64,000 bases of DNA from Lasiosphaeris hirsuta (Eukaryota > Ascomycota > Sordariomycetes > Sordariales > Lasiosphaeriaceae), in the NCBI GenBank assembly GCA_030549175.1, contig JAUKUA010000004.1, positions 1,736,001 through 1,800,000 on the forward strand. The letters are read 5' to 3'. A program made the translations under genes and the position numbers. Positions within the stretch are counted from its first letter, which is position 1. Each line of letters starts with the position of its first letter. Under the pieces are notes generated by a model. The model ran no database searches and was not told the DNA's origin. It saw only the letters and a program-made list of their open reading frames with translations. This document shows positions 21,080 to 32,900 of the stretch, in pieces.

Positions 21080-22102
21080 CAAGGTCGCGATTTCGATGTC
21101 AATGTCGACTTCAATCAGCTGTTGAATGCGCACAGCAGCTACGTACCTCACCCCAGGCTTGCGTTCATGATAGCAGGCCGGAGGTTTTTGTACGTTTCTG
21201 CCTTGGGGGTGAAATTTCAATCCATCCAATGCCGGTGAGTGAGTCAATGGGCGCTACGTATGTGAATTTCGAGGGTAAGTATAGCACCTGCCAGTATAAG
21301 TTAAGGCGACGCGAGGTTGTTGGGGTTGCACGAAACGGCAGGAAGGCGCTATTGACGGGCCAGGAAACCACCCAGTGAAATCGGCTCCTCATAGAAATGG
21401 AGCTGTAGCTGCGGCACAGCCCAACAGGAGTTTCTCATTATTTTCCCGCCATTCCCGGTCCAATGATGCCATGCGCACATATGGGCATCATGGAGTCCGA
21501 GTTCCATGTTGTCGTCCCTTGACGCCACGCCATTATAGTGTCTACTTGTAGGCTCGTGCAATCCGTCGTGGTTACATTGGATGGGTAAGGTGTCTTGACC
21601 GCGTTGAAAAAGAAACACGGAAAGGAAGCAACTAGATACATCCGTTTCTTGGGGGCTGACTGGGGATTCGACATGGACATTACGACATCTTGAAAAAGAC
21701 ATGTGTTGCAGACATAAGTGACCGCATCCCGATTGACACTTCCAGGTGGCTGGCGCCTACGGCAAAAGAGAAAAATGACAGATAATTTGTCCCGTCCTTT
21801 GTTGTCGTTGCGTGTAGGAATAGGTAGGAATTGCCAATTTGTCTTTTTTACCCAGATGCGGGCTGTGGGCACGGGCATTATGATAGCTCGTTGTTGGTTC
21901 GGGGTCCTGCCCTTGTTACCTTATTCCAGTCAGGTCCCAATCTGGAAGGTCGACAACCCCCTCCCACGTTTGATCCACACTAACGATTACCTCAACCAGG
22001 ACAACGACTCCTGTGGAACGAACTTGAATATCTGGCTTCCAATGCCATACATCTCAACTCGAAGAACGCGTATCTGCAGGGACCAACTTGAAACCTTGAA
22101 CG
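21080..22102. promoter_or_regulatory. 1.0-kb divergent promoter region, ABCC pump and MFS
   Basis: It separates the starts of the ABC transporter (-) and the MFS transporter (+). No coding exon was found here. Co-regulation of the two transporters from this region is an inference from the arrangement only. Confidence 0.5.
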
Positions 22103-23950
22103 ATGACCGACCAAGCGAGGGAGGAGTCTCCCTTATTGGCCTCCGTGAATCACCTTGGAAACCACGACAGCGGCTCGGACTCGGATTCGGACCCGGGGGT
22201 TGGCGGGCGGGCGTCGGAAACGTGGGCGCTCCCTGCCACAACCCGCGACATCCCACCGTCGAAGCGCTTCCTCGTCTTGCTGCTTTGTCTTGCCCTGTCA
22301 GTTCTCCTAGGCGTTGGCGACCAGCTGGTCAGCACACCACTTTTGGTCCTCGAGGAAGAAATCATTTGCCGCCAGGTACACGGGCCGGATCCCGTGTTCA
22401 GCGGCGATGGAAACCCTTGCAAGGACAAACATGTCCAGGGCGAGCTCTCCTTCCTCACCGGATGGGCCACCTTTTTCGCCTTGGTACCAGGGGTTATCAT
22501 GGCCGTCCCATACGGCGCCGTCGCCGACAGGTATGGGCGAACCCCGATCTTGGGTCTGTCAATAATGGGCGTCTTTCTGAATCTGTTATTCTCATCTTTG
22601 ATTTGTGAGTCGAGGTTAAAAGATCTTAATTACCTATCTTCGAGAGTGTAACACGACATAGGCGTCCTACCGGATACGTTTCCTCTTCGTCTCGTCTGGC
22701 TCAGCTCGGCTGCTTTCTTCGTCGGAGGGGGTCCGACTGTGTATATGGCCATGATGTAAGTCCGACTCCCTCTATCAGAATAACAATCCCTGACCAGGTC
22801 AAGGTATACAATCGTGGCCGATATTTCGAACGAGGCACAGAAGTAAATACTCGATAGGGGGTACCCCAGGTAACGCAGGCTGCTGACTGTGCAACCCATA
22901 GGTCCACCGCCTTCTTCTTTCTTGGATCCGTCATTCAGGGGAGCGCTCTCCTTTCCAATCCAATCACCTACTTTGTCATGAAGAAGAGCGCCTGGTTTTC
23001 CATTACCATAGGTCTCATACTCCTGGCCCTGGCGACTGTCATGGCCTTTTTTCTGCCCGAGACGCTGAATCAACGGGCTGCCGTAAGGACCTCATCTCTT
23101 GCAGAGGAGTCGTTTGCTGAAGCCGAGGCCGATGGCCAAAATTCGAGAGCCCGCCGGCTGCTAGTAAAGGCCATTGCTGCCTTGAAGCACACATTTCACG
23201 CGGCGCACTGGCTTTTCTGGGAGCACAAGCTGCTTGGCTTACTGCTCCTTAGCTTGACTATGGAGATTCTCGGGCGCTGCGTGACCTTTATAGACAGCCA
23301 ATACATCAGCAACCGCTACAAGATGACGTTCTCCGAGGTAAACTTCCTTTCACACATGGATCAAACCAAGTTGGTCGCTGACAAGTAGCTACGCTCAGGC
23401 TGGTCTCGTCGAATCGGTCAAAATATTCTTCCAGCTGCTCCTCCTCACCACGATACTCCCCCTCACAAGCCAATTGCTACTCACCAAGTTCAAGTATACG
23501 GCTCGCGAGAAAGACCTTCGTCTTACGCAGGCGAGTGCCGTCCTTGCTGCAACCGGTATTGTAATCCTCGCCTTGGCTGAGACGAAACTGTTCATGATAA
23601 TCGGCATCATCATATCGGCCACGGGCGTGGGTTTTACCTTTATGCTCCGCGGCCTCATGACGTCTCTCGTCGGCGGCCACGAGGTTGGGCTGCTCTTCAC
23701 ATCCATCGCGCTCGTTGAGACAGCAGCCGCCTTGGTTTCAGGGCCTAGCTACGCAAAGCTCTATAAGATTGGGCTCTATCTCGGGCCGGAGTGGATTGGA
23801 CTGCCGTATTTAGTGGCAGGAGTTGTTCTTATTTTGGCGGCAGTACTTGTTGGCATCATCAGAGTGTCCGGGGTTGCAGACCACCATGACAAAAGACCCC
23901 AGAGTAGGGAGGGGTTCGAGGGTCCTCGAGAGGTTGAGCATTCGGAGTGA
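22103..23950 (+). CDS. MFS transporter
   Basis: Five exons: 22103-22604, 22662-22755, 22798-22842, 22902-23337 and 23399-23950, giving 542 residues. Donors are GTGAGT, GTAAGT, GTAAAT and GTAAAC; the second intron is only 42 nt and exon 3 only 45 nt. The N-terminus is acidic (MTDQAREESPLLASV, SGSDSDSDP). Span 1 contains FLVLLLCLALSVLLGVGDQL. MFS motif A appears as PYGAVADRYGRTPILGLS. Later blocks are RYTIVADISNEAQKSTAFFF, AFFLPETLN (the loop between the halves), TFSEAGLVESVK and LPYLVAGVVLI. The 12-span pattern and motif order fit fungal drug-type or metabolite exporters. It is transcribed away from the ABCC pump. Substrate unknown. Confidence 0.85.
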
Positions 23951-24817
23951 TGGGTTCCAGGAAATTAGAAGAAGCCTGCATAAAAAGTCCTCTTTTCGTT
24001 GAGCCCGCCCTCTCCGCTAAATCCACTCAATTGGTAAATAATATACAAATGAAAATAGCACGTGCAAAGAAAACTCAGCCCTTTTGTTGTGTGACGATGA
24101 AGCAGGCTGGATCTGAGAATCGAGTGACTCAGCTCACAAGTCCAGCTATTTGTGATGATGGAAAAAGGCAGGCGGGGCAGAGCATTGAATAAAGCAAGAT
24201 ACAATGACTACACAGGAGAACGCGCGTTTCGTTTTGCATTGCATGGCGCCTTGGTCGCAGTTTTTGTTTTGTCTCTGCGCTTACTGCAAGTGACCCCCCC
24301 CCCCTGGGGAGCTTGTTGGGGGGTCGAGCTCAGTCCACCTCCCCGCATGCCAGCTCAACCCCACCACAAGAGCTATCCAGATCTCGCTGGTCTTGGCATG
24401 GAAGCCCACGTCCTCTCTGCCTGCCATCTTTACTCCAAGCAGTCAGTGCTGGCAGCCTTATCTTGTCAAGGTAGCTCTGATTGTTTCAATTTCCAAAGTC
24501 CGTTGTACCATCTTAATGTTTTCTCTCTCTTCGTACGCCAAGTTTCAAGTTGGGTACCGCATGACCGGCCACAACGTGACTCGCCAGACCAATGCACGAA
24601 GCTTGCAGCAGAACGTGACTGATCCCCAACAACCCCGCCAAAACTTGGGAGGTTAGATTGTTTTGGGAGCTGATTCCATCCACCCCACCACGTCATTGTC
24701 TTCTAGCCCATCTGCCAAAGCTACACTCAAGTCCTCCCCCGCGCCGGCGGCTGACACAAGAATTCATCCCTCTGAAGCTTTTCAGGACGGAACCTGCTAC
24801 CCCCATCCCTTCCCACC
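23951..24817. other. Intergenic, MFS 3' flank and E2 promoter
   Basis: About 870 bp. It has an 11-base C-run at 24294-24304 and no recognisable exon. The E2 promoter must lie in its right part. Confidence 0.4.
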
Positions 24818-25421
24818 ATGGCGTCCCAGAAGCGCATCGCAAAGGTACTTCCTCGCCCGCACCAGCCGGCTGTACTCCACAGAGACCCGTGGCTAACCTC
24901 CCTCCCTCCAGGAATTCGCCGACTGCACGAACAACGCCCCGGCGGGTATGTCGATCGCGCTCGCGAACGATTCGGACGTTCACAAATGGCACGTCACGCT
25001 TGACGGGCCGGCTGAGTCGGTCTACTCGGGCGGCAAGTTCGGCCTGGTGGTGACGCTGCCGCCTGAATACCCGTTCAAGGCGCCTGTCGTCACCTTCGCG
25101 ACGCGTATCTACCACCCCAACGTGACTAACGACAACGTTGGGTCCATATGCCTAGGCCTTCTCAAGCCCGAGAACTGGAAGCCGGCGTCCAAGCTGCTCG
25201 GCGTGCTCGAGGCCGTGCGCCTGCTGCTCGTCGAGCCCCAGCCCGACGACCCGCTCGAGAGCCGCATCGCCGACGAGTACCGCCGCGACCGGGCCGAGTT
25301 CGACAAGAACGCCCGCGCCTACGTCCAGCGCTATGCTAAGGGCCTAGTTAAGTTCGATGGCACAAATGTCGGCCCTGATGCTGGAGCGGCTGGCGGAAGC
25401 GGGAAGCGGTCGACAGGTTAA
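24818..25421 (+). CDS. Ubiquitin-conjugating enzyme E2
   Basis: Two exons, 24818-24844 and 24912-25421, for 178 residues; intron 24845-24911 has GTACTT, a CTAAC branch site about 16 nt before the acceptor, and TCCAG. Exon 1 codes MASQKRIAK, joining EFADCTNNAPAGMSIALAND, the N-terminal helix of the UBC fold. The HPN motif is at 77-79 (YHPNVTNDN) and the active-site cysteine at 89 (GSICLGLLKPENWKP). The core continues with LLLVEPQPDDPLES and EYRRDRAEFDKNARAYVQRY. After about 160 a Gly/Ala/Ser tail replaces the usual short end. It would accept ubiquitin (or a ubiquitin-like protein) from E1 and pass it to substrates with E3s. Coding GC content is high. The class within E2s (UBC4/5-like or a fungal-specific branch) is not settled. 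Confidence 0.9.
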
Positions 25422-26557
25422 GAGCAGCCTCCGGGAGCCCCGAGTATCTCCTCGCCCCCCCCTCCCGCCCCCTAGAAGCGACTTTGGATGTGCCTCCCGC
25501 CAGCGGCACCAGCAGTGAAGATTGATGGAATTGCGGGCGCACTCAGCAGTATACCCAACTGCCGATTTTAAATGGGATCAGACCACTTATCCTGACCAGC
25601 CACCTCGACCCTGGATGGGGTTTTTGGCGGAATGGCGAGAAAGTATGACTGTCTTTGCCATTTGAGAAATAGGGTTGATGGTGGAGCTGCTGGCTTAAGG
25701 ACTCCGGCTAGGTTTGGGGCTGCGCACGGTATCAGGGTCATGTTCTGAGGAGATTGTTGACGTAGCAGCTAGTAAAGATCCCGACGGTCAACAGCCGACC
25801 TCTTGGTCAATAAGAATCCTCGCATGGGATTAACCCACAAAGCGCTTACGGCGTCGAAACCAAATAGGACTAAATGAAATAAACAGCGACTAACATCACC
25901 ACAAGGTCGGTTCGCCTACCGTGCCGCCCGTCCCATATGCCGAACCCCCTCATCGCATGAACGCATCACTTTTGCAAACCTTAACAAAGGGGGTGAAAAA
26001 CAAGGGTATATCTCATTGAGTGTGCTATTGCCGTCTACGATGAAGGTGCTCCTCCTGCCCTCTCCTTGACCATCTAACATGCACATTTTTTCATCCCCCT
26101 TTCTATCCAGTTAATATGCCCCCTTTGCTTTAGATGTGCCTGTCTCCTCCTTTTCATCCGAGAACCTCTTTTGTCATCTTCTAAGCGCCACATCCCCTTC
26201 ATGCCCAGCTTCCTCGGGAGTCAACAATCAACAATACCAAATAAGCGCCTGCCATGACGTGACAAAACCCACCCGCCATGAATGCTATCTCTGGCCCTAC
26301 CGTGAGACCAGAATGAAAACAACTGGGAAGAAAATAACAGAACAACATGTGGTACATCTAGTAGTACATGCCAACCCAGCTCTCAATCCACCGCCCTCCG
26401 GGATCGCCGAGTAAGCTGCCTTCATAACAAAATCACTAAGAGGTGCTCGGTCTGGTTCATGAGCCAAGAAGAGAAAAAAAGACAAAAGGAAAAACTATCA
26501 CCGCCCGGCGGGTTGGGAATCAAGCAGGAGAAATTTTGACACCGGCCGGGGCTTGCT
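25422..26557. other. Intergenic between convergent E2 and TBC genes
   Basis: About 1.1 kb of 3' flanks. I see no protein motif, tRNA or repeat. Confidence 0.4.
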
Positions 26558-29500
26558 CTACATCACCTCAGCGGCGCGGACTTGCTCCCGATCCTTTCGC
26601 CTCCCAAAGAGGGTCCCCTTTCGACGCACCTCAATGGCTTCCAGATCAGCAGCCAGATCTAGCCCGGCAGTTGCTGTTGCTGTCAAAGGCTTCGGCCCGG
26701 CCCCCTCGGCTGCTGCTTCTTGTTCAACTCGCCATCTTCGTATCCCATCGCGCCGCTCTTGTCGCTTCTCTTCAATCGCATCCTGGCTTAAGTGGCCAAT
26801 CCCATTGCGTCGCTTGTAGCACGCATTTATGAGCTCGTTACTATCAACCAACCGGCGAGGGAATCCCTGAACCACACCAAACATCTCCATGGGGTCTGTG
26901 ACCGCCTTGATCTCCGGTTCGGCAAGCTTGAAGATGGTGAGGGCAATGCGGAAAAGAGTTCGTGAGCCCTCATAAAAGAAAATGTCCCAGACGCGTAAGA
27001 CCGTCTCCATGGGCAGCGTTCCGATAAAGCATGACATGAACCAAGCTGTCATGCAAAGTGTGATGGCTGGGAGGCGGTTAGGATCGTTCGCTCCAGGCTG
27101 GCCAGGTCTGTTCCCATTATCCTTTCCACCGCGCCTTGACCTGCTCCGGCTTTTGCCCTGAGGTTCGAGCTCGTCTCCGCCAATCTGTTTCCAGACGGCA
27201 GGAAGCGAGTCCTTGAGCGTAAGCATCAATACGCCCAGGTCAACCTTTGAGCCCTCCAAGCTCATTTCGTGGGTTCCAGGGAGAAACACTCGGGTAATAA
27301 TATTGAGCAGCCAAAATGCTTGCTCCTCTGTTTCGACAAAGAGGAGCAGTAGGCCGGCAAGGAAGTTGAGCGATTGACAATATCCAATTCGAGGGTTGTA
27401 AAGTGCAAAGGCATGGAGAACACGGCGAAGTGAGGATATGACCTCGGGCTCAGTAGCTCTGTCAGATGGAGCCCCGTATGACGAGGCAGAGTGGCTACCA
27501 TGCGCCTGGTCACCTGCCGCCTCCGACGCGGCCGGCGGCGGCGGCCTAAACCGTACATTGTCGGGAAATGTCCTGTGGAGATCTTTCTCAATGTCCTCAA
27601 TGACGAGTGGCTTTACTTCGCTGATCAGATGGGGACTCGTCCCTGGTCCTTTTAGGTCTAGAGCAGCGCGCCTAAGCAAATCCTCGTAGACGCCCCTGTT
27701 TTTGCTTAAGATTGCCGGCCCTCCAGCATAATAGAACCATGCGGCACCTCTCCAATCTGGGGGGATACCTTTGCGGATGAACCGCCTGGTCTTGTTGCTC
27801 TTTGGGGGGAACCGATTCGGGTTATCTGTCATCAGAGAATTGTCCTTCAGAAAGGCAACCCACTTCTTTCGCCGCCTTGACAGGTATTCGGTGTATGAAG
27901 CATCCCAGGTATCGTACTCCTCGCGACTGACATTAGCGCTCGCCTTTCGGAATCCGTACCGATCGCGGCTGCTTGGGTCCTCCGGTGGCTCAACGGGATA
28001 CTGAGCAGTTGGCGCTGGAGTAGCTGACCGCGGAAGTGGCATATCCGTGGTCATGTATGCGGCGGACAGTAGGTTCACTGGTATGACTGGCGAAGCGGGC
28101 TGGCTGCCCTCAAACCGTTCTGAATCCGCCCCATCACCGTCTAACATCTTGGCTGAATCGTGCTTCCCCAACTCAGCAACGTCAACCTGAAATCTCTTTG
28201 CCATGTATTCTGTTGTAAGCCCCAGGCCAACGTCTTTCGGCAGAGAGCTGGCTTGCAAGGATTTCCTAAAATTGTTTGTCGTGTCTCGTGTTGCTGGGCG
28301 GTGTGGCGTTGGTACCGCCAGTGCACCAGGTATCGGTAATTGGTCGTTCATCGCTTCCAGCATCCTGGCTCCCATCTTGCTCATATCCGAATGACTGCTT
28401 GGCGGTCGCGATGTCTCCATTCCCAAACCTCCAGTCGCAAAGTTGAGCTCGTGGATATCGTCGTCTTCGTCTGCATCCGCAAACCGCATACTGCGGCGGA
28501 TGCTCTCGATATCGGAATCGTTAAAACCTCTTTCGTACATGCCCATCACATCCTCGAGACTCGGTCCGTCGTCCAGAGTTGAATTGGACACCCAGCTCGC
28601 GCGCGCATAACCGTTGATTATCGAGTGCTCGGTGATACTGCTAGTCTTGGTCATGACACTACTCCTCTCAGTTCCCGACGCTGTAAACAGCGTCCCTTGC
28701 GCAGTTGACGATGTCAGCTGCGAACGAAAACTCGAGCGGATTTCATCACCGCCTGTAAGCCATGGTTGGATCTCGCGGCTAAGTGGTTGTGTACTGCTAT
28801 TAGCGTGTGCCAGTGGTGGCCTTGGCATTGAGTTCGACGTGCTGGTAGGCGGGGGATTCGCACGTCTCAATGAACCGGTCCTAGAGGCTGCCCTGAGGTG
28901 GTCGTTTGATGGCCGGTGCTGAACGGAGGAAAAAGTGCTGGTTGACCTTGAGGAAGACGTGGAGAGACCTCGTGTTCTCGACCAGGGGCTGGGAGATGTG
29001 TTATTATTAAGGTGTGTTTGGTTGGCTGTTGGTAGGTCGTTAGATGGCTCTGAGTGTAGGCGATTTATAGCCAATTGCCGTGACCAGGGGTTTTCGGTAT
29101 TCTGCGACCTCACACTCGGCTTTCGCGGACGGGAGAAATTCTCAACCGTCATGCTGCCGTCTGTGGATGCTGGCTGGCGAAGTTCAATGGAAGAATCGAC
29201 AACATGGAGCGGCGAGGACGGGGAACCTAATGGCTGGCCCTGCATCTCATCGTATCGCCCTAGCAGGGGAAATTGGCGCAGTTCGGACCCCGACCCCGAC
29301 CCCACAGTTTCAGTCGACTCTGGAATATATGGATTTGAACACAAGCCCGGGAACGCGGATCGGGGTGCGGCTCTTGGTGTCGGCGACGACTCTGCTCGTA
29401 TCCTTTGCGAAGCGCGGTAATGGCTGTGTTGGTTCAAGCCGCGAGGGCTTGGACTTGGTATGAGGGGCAACGTGCCTCTGGAGAGCGAGTCCCAGCGCGG

Positions 29501-29902
29501 AGATATGGGGAAATCGGGGAACTCAAGTGCGTCAAAAGTCAATTCGTCATCCTCTCTTGTCGAACTTGGGGGTTGTATGGGGTCGGATTGGAGGTTGCCG
29601 GGATCGACTCGGCGGAAGTTGTGGCCGTGGTGATGTTGGGACGGTTCTGAGGCAATGGCATGGTCGTGTTTCAACCAGGGTACAGCATTTGGTCGGTGTG
29701 GTCTGGAAGGCGAGGGGGACGCATACCGGTTCGATTCACGGCGCACCATGCTGTGCTGGCGCCTAACGTTGTTAACGGTGGGATAAGCTGCTACAGCCGC
29801 CGCAAAGTCGTCCGGTGGAGGGCTCGACATGGCTGCAGCAGGATCCGGAGAAGGTCGACCAACATGGGAGGTTGAAGCAAAAATATCGTCGGGGCCTCCC
29901 AT
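26558..29902 (-). CDS. TBC-domain Rab GTPase-activating protein
   Basis: One exon, 1114 residues from ATG at 29902 (the frame is open a further 10 codons upstream but only to a GTG). Residues 1 to about 690 are low-complexity Ser/Pro/Arg/Asn. The TBC domain runs about 710-1000: GIPPDWRGAAWFYYAGG, then IEKDLHRTFPDN near 770 (the IxxDxxRT motif with the arginine finger), and NPRIGYCQSLNFLAGLLLL near 840 (YCQS, carrying the glutamine finger). Next are AWFMSCFIGTLPMETVLRVW and FEGSR-like YEGSRTLFRIALTIF. An Arg/Lys-rich insert (GKSRSRSRRGGKDN) interrupts the domain near 915. The preceding SRRRKKWVAFLKDN resembles the lead-in of Msb3/Gyp3-type GAPs. It would stimulate GTP hydrolysis by Rab proteins in polarised secretion or endosomal traffic; the Rab partner is unknown. 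Confidence 0.9.
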   Translation of the reverse strand: MGGPDDIFASTSHVGRPSPDPAAAMSSPPPDDFAAAVAAYPTVNNVRRQHSMVRRESNRYASPSPSRPHRPNAVPWLKHDHAIASEPSQHHHGHNFRRVDPGNLQSDPIQPPSSTREDDELTFDALEFPDFPISPRWDSLSRGTLPLIPSPSPRGLNQHSHYRASQRIRAESSPTPRAAPRSAFPGLCSNPYIPESTETVGSGSGSELRQFPLLGRYDEMQGQPLGSPSSPLHVVDSSIELRQPASTDGSMTVENFSRPRKPSVRSQNTENPWSRQLAINRLHSEPSNDLPTANQTHLNNNTSPSPWSRTRGLSTSSSRSTSTFSSVQHRPSNDHLRAASRTGSLRRANPPPTSTSNSMPRPPLAHANSSTQPLSREIQPWLTGGDEIRSSFRSQLTSSTAQGTLFTASGTERSSVMTKTSSITEHSIINGYARASWVSNSTLDDGPSLEDVMGMYERGFNDSDIESIRRSMRFADADEDDDIHELNFATGGLGMETSRPPSSHSDMSKMGARMLEAMNDQLPIPGALAVPTPHRPATRDTTNNFRKSLQASSLPKDVGLGLTTEYMAKRFQVDVAELGKHDSAKMLDGDGADSERFEGSQPASPVIPVNLLSAAYMTTDMPLPRSATPAPTAQYPVEPPEDPSSRDRYGFRKASANVSREEYDTWDASYTEYLSRRRKKWVAFLKDNSLMTDNPNRFPPKSNKTRRFIRKGIPPDWRGAAWFYYAGGPAILSKNRGVYEDLLRRAALDLKGPGTSPHLISEVKPLVIEDIEKDLHRTFPDNVRFRPPPPAASEAAGDQAHGSHSASSYGAPSDRATEPEVISSLRRVLHAFALYNPRIGYCQSLNFLAGLLLLFVETEEQAFWLLNIITRVFLPGTHEMSLEGSKVDLGVLMLTLKDSLPAVWKQIGGDELEPQGKSRSRSRRGGKDNGNRPGQPGANDPNRLPAITLCMTAWFMSCFIGTLPMETVLRVWDIFFYEGSRTLFRIALTIFKLAEPEIKAVTDPMEMFGVVQGFPRRLVDSNELINACYKRRNGIGHLSQDAIEEKRQERRDGIRRWRVEQEAAAEGAGPKPLTATATAGLDLAADLEAIEVRRKGTLFGRRKDREQVRAAEVM

Positions 29903-32900
29903 TTTTCTGTCTCTAATTGCTACTTCGCCCACGCGTGTTATTGACGCACAAACGAGTAAAACAGAGGCTTCCGATCCAACGCCTAACGCGACATGGGACC
30001 TCCTGCTGGGGGTGCTGGATCAGTACCGGGATGTGACGCGGGATCCCTGGCAGCAACACCGATTTTGGGCCACAGCCTACCGGGAAACATCCAGGTACAG
30101 CGGATACTGTCAGGATTCTTGATTTCCGCCCGGCCCTAGGGGCAGATGACGAGAAAACTCAGGCTGCTCGCTGTGCTGAAATGAGGATTACCGCTCTCTT
30201 CAAAAACAACACGGTCAGCATTCTCATGGGCGACGCGATTGCGAGGTACCGAAGTTTTCGGGGCGAGAGGGCGGAGAGAATGGAGGACAAGATTGATTGC
30301 TGATGGTACAAAGCAATTGTTGTGGAAGATGGGGAGGGGAGGGTGCCGGCTGCCGCTGCTACCTAGGCCCAATTTATTGTCGCACTGAAGCTTTTTTTGC
30401 CAGGTCAAAGAGTGCCTGCGTTGAGTGTAGCAGCGAAAGAGGACTCGGATGGCGCTTCACGATCTCAGGTTGATGAGGAAGGTGATGGCTCTCAGGCCTT
30501 TTCGAAAGCGGAATGATATAAATGGAGACAGTTCGAGTGCCCCTCAAGTCTGTCTCAGCGCCCTTGAGCTGAAGGGTATTATTCTACCTTGCTTGGGACA
30601 GCAGAACAAGTGGAAGGAGTGATCATGGCCGTGTGACAAAAGACGAAGGCGGGACTGAGGGAACTTGCGGTCATGGGAACTGCACCGATTGGCCAGGGGC
30701 GCTCCCTATTGCTGGCAACCCGCGAAAAAAGGAAAGAGGTCTCAAGAAAAAAGCACAGGTCGCTACGGATACACAGCAAAGGATCCCGATAACGTAGATG
30801 TTATTGGCTCGAAAGCCATGCCTCTGCAAGGGACAAGAATAAACCACGGACATAAGATCGGCAAATCCTCTGGCATATCACCATTGAGAACGATGCGAAC
30901 GGCTGAACGGCCTTGAACGGTTTGTTGAAACCTAGCTCTCCCCCTTATTTTTTTCTCCCGCGCACAAAGGAGCTTTGCAGCAGCGATAGAAGATTTGCAC
31001 AGCACAGCCTGTGCTGGTTGGTGCCTGCAGCAGAAGGGTATGCAGATGGTGCAGGTAGTGCAGGTGCCGTGGCCCTCTGTTCGGGAAGCCCCTCCTGCCA
31101 AGCAGCCCCTGGTCTAGCGGGCCCGCCACTGCGGAAGCCCGGTCTTGAGCCGCGAAGCAGGCGAGGCAGGCCCCTGTAAGCGAGGTTTTCCAATCACGCC
31201 TGCCTGAATTTAACCCAATCGGGAAACATCTCGATAGGTTCCTTCGAGTGCATTCAGCTAGTTACGACAGAAAACAGCCATCCCCGGCCGAGCTTCACAA
31301 GACATAATTCTTTCCAATGTCTTCCAACATTCAGTGCATCCATCTAGCACTCCGGCCCTCGTTGCAATTCTGACAACGGAACCTCCCTATAGCACTATTA
31401 TGTGTCTACACACTTCCTTGAATGTAAAGATAATATCTCTCAGACCGCTCATCTCACCCTTTTGACTTGACAGCTACTTCGCAGACTTCAAGCCTTTTCT
31501 GTAGACATTTCTATCAAGTACATGCGGGGTCATTTGCTCGACTAGGGTTTGGATGAAATACAATGCAGCCCTAGTTCGTTCGTTAGCATGATACCTAAGG
31601 GCAGGGTTGTGCGAGTGTTTGTCGGTCGAGGACTGAGCCAGTTGAATCAACTCAGAGCGAATCGCAAAATGCAAACGGAAATATGTTGCAAGCAGATTTC
31701 CATCCATCGCGAGAAGACATGCCAACCCTGGCCAATATCCCTGCCCAAGTCACGCGCTAACAAACGTTCCAGGGTTGAATTGTACACGTGGGTGAGGCCA
31801 ACTGCTACTATCTAATTGTCAAGATGGGATGCTGCCGCTGTTTTTGGTTAGGAAGAATGACGAACGAATGCGCTTGCATTGAATAGCACCAGCAATGTTT
31901 GCATATCAAACCAATGATGATGATGAGACAACGGCATGACGAAAATCCCCAGTCTTTGCCCAAGTTGCTGCTTATTTCTACTCACCTTTTGCTGAACCCT
32001 TCCCAGCTCATCTGATGAACCATAGACTCATCAAGCCTGGATCATGGGGATATGTTACCTTGAGCTAATTACCCTGACGCGTCAAACGCGACATTGCAAC
32101 TCTTTGAAGGGAGTGTTGGATCCGTGCGTGCATATTATCAATCCCCACTAAGCACCGTCCGGGAGATCGTCACAAGTCGCTACCTTGCAGCACGTCAATA
32201 TCCCTCTCGCCAACTATTTGGCGCGTAATGGTGCGCGCCAGAGTATTTAGTCGTCGCGTTCATCTAAGGAAACATAATGCCCCGCATATCCGTATCGTTC
32301 ACCCACCATCAGCGCCCACTTTCACTTGGACAGGATTAAATGTTACAAAGGAATACCATCCTTCAAGGCACCGTGGACCAATCTTCACTTTTGCTCTTAC
32401 AGAAGCGGCCAAAAAATCGGTCACTCAGCGGAATCATTTTAAGCCGACCTCATAACATTCAGCCACATACAATCGTTCCATAAAATGCTTGCGTCAGGAC
32501 GTCAGAACGTAAGAGCAAAAGGTTGGTCCCAAGACCAGGAAAGGGACCTGCACTGGTTGTGTTGCGCGGCAGAATATTTTGGCCGATAAGGCATTGCACC
32601 TCACGTGATTAGAGGACAGGCAGCTACACGTGCTGGCAGCAATGACGTTGTTTTGCTCACACCTAGCACCATGCCCGACATGATTCTTGGCCGGCGAGCG
32701 CAACAGTTCATGGTGACAGAGTGACCTTTAAGGAGCTCGCCAACACGGCAATTTTTGCGGGAGCATCAAGTACCACTGCACTCGCTCACAGGGATGAGAA
32801 ATCTGGGGGGTCTGAGCTCTTCTTCCACCGATCCACTCAGAAAGCAGGATTATTCTCCAGCTCCCCCCACAGTCCATTGCTACACTACAAATACAGTGCC

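Noticed and set aside
13556..23950. Secondary-metabolite gene cluster
   Set aside because: Two transporters and a HET gene, but no polyketide, peptide or terpene synthase and no tailoring enzymes nearby; the glycosyltransferase is 39 kb away.
29720..29745. Sequence ggttcgattc resembling a tRNA B-box
   Set aside because: It lies inside the TBC coding sequence (RRESNRY) with no A-box or stem partners.
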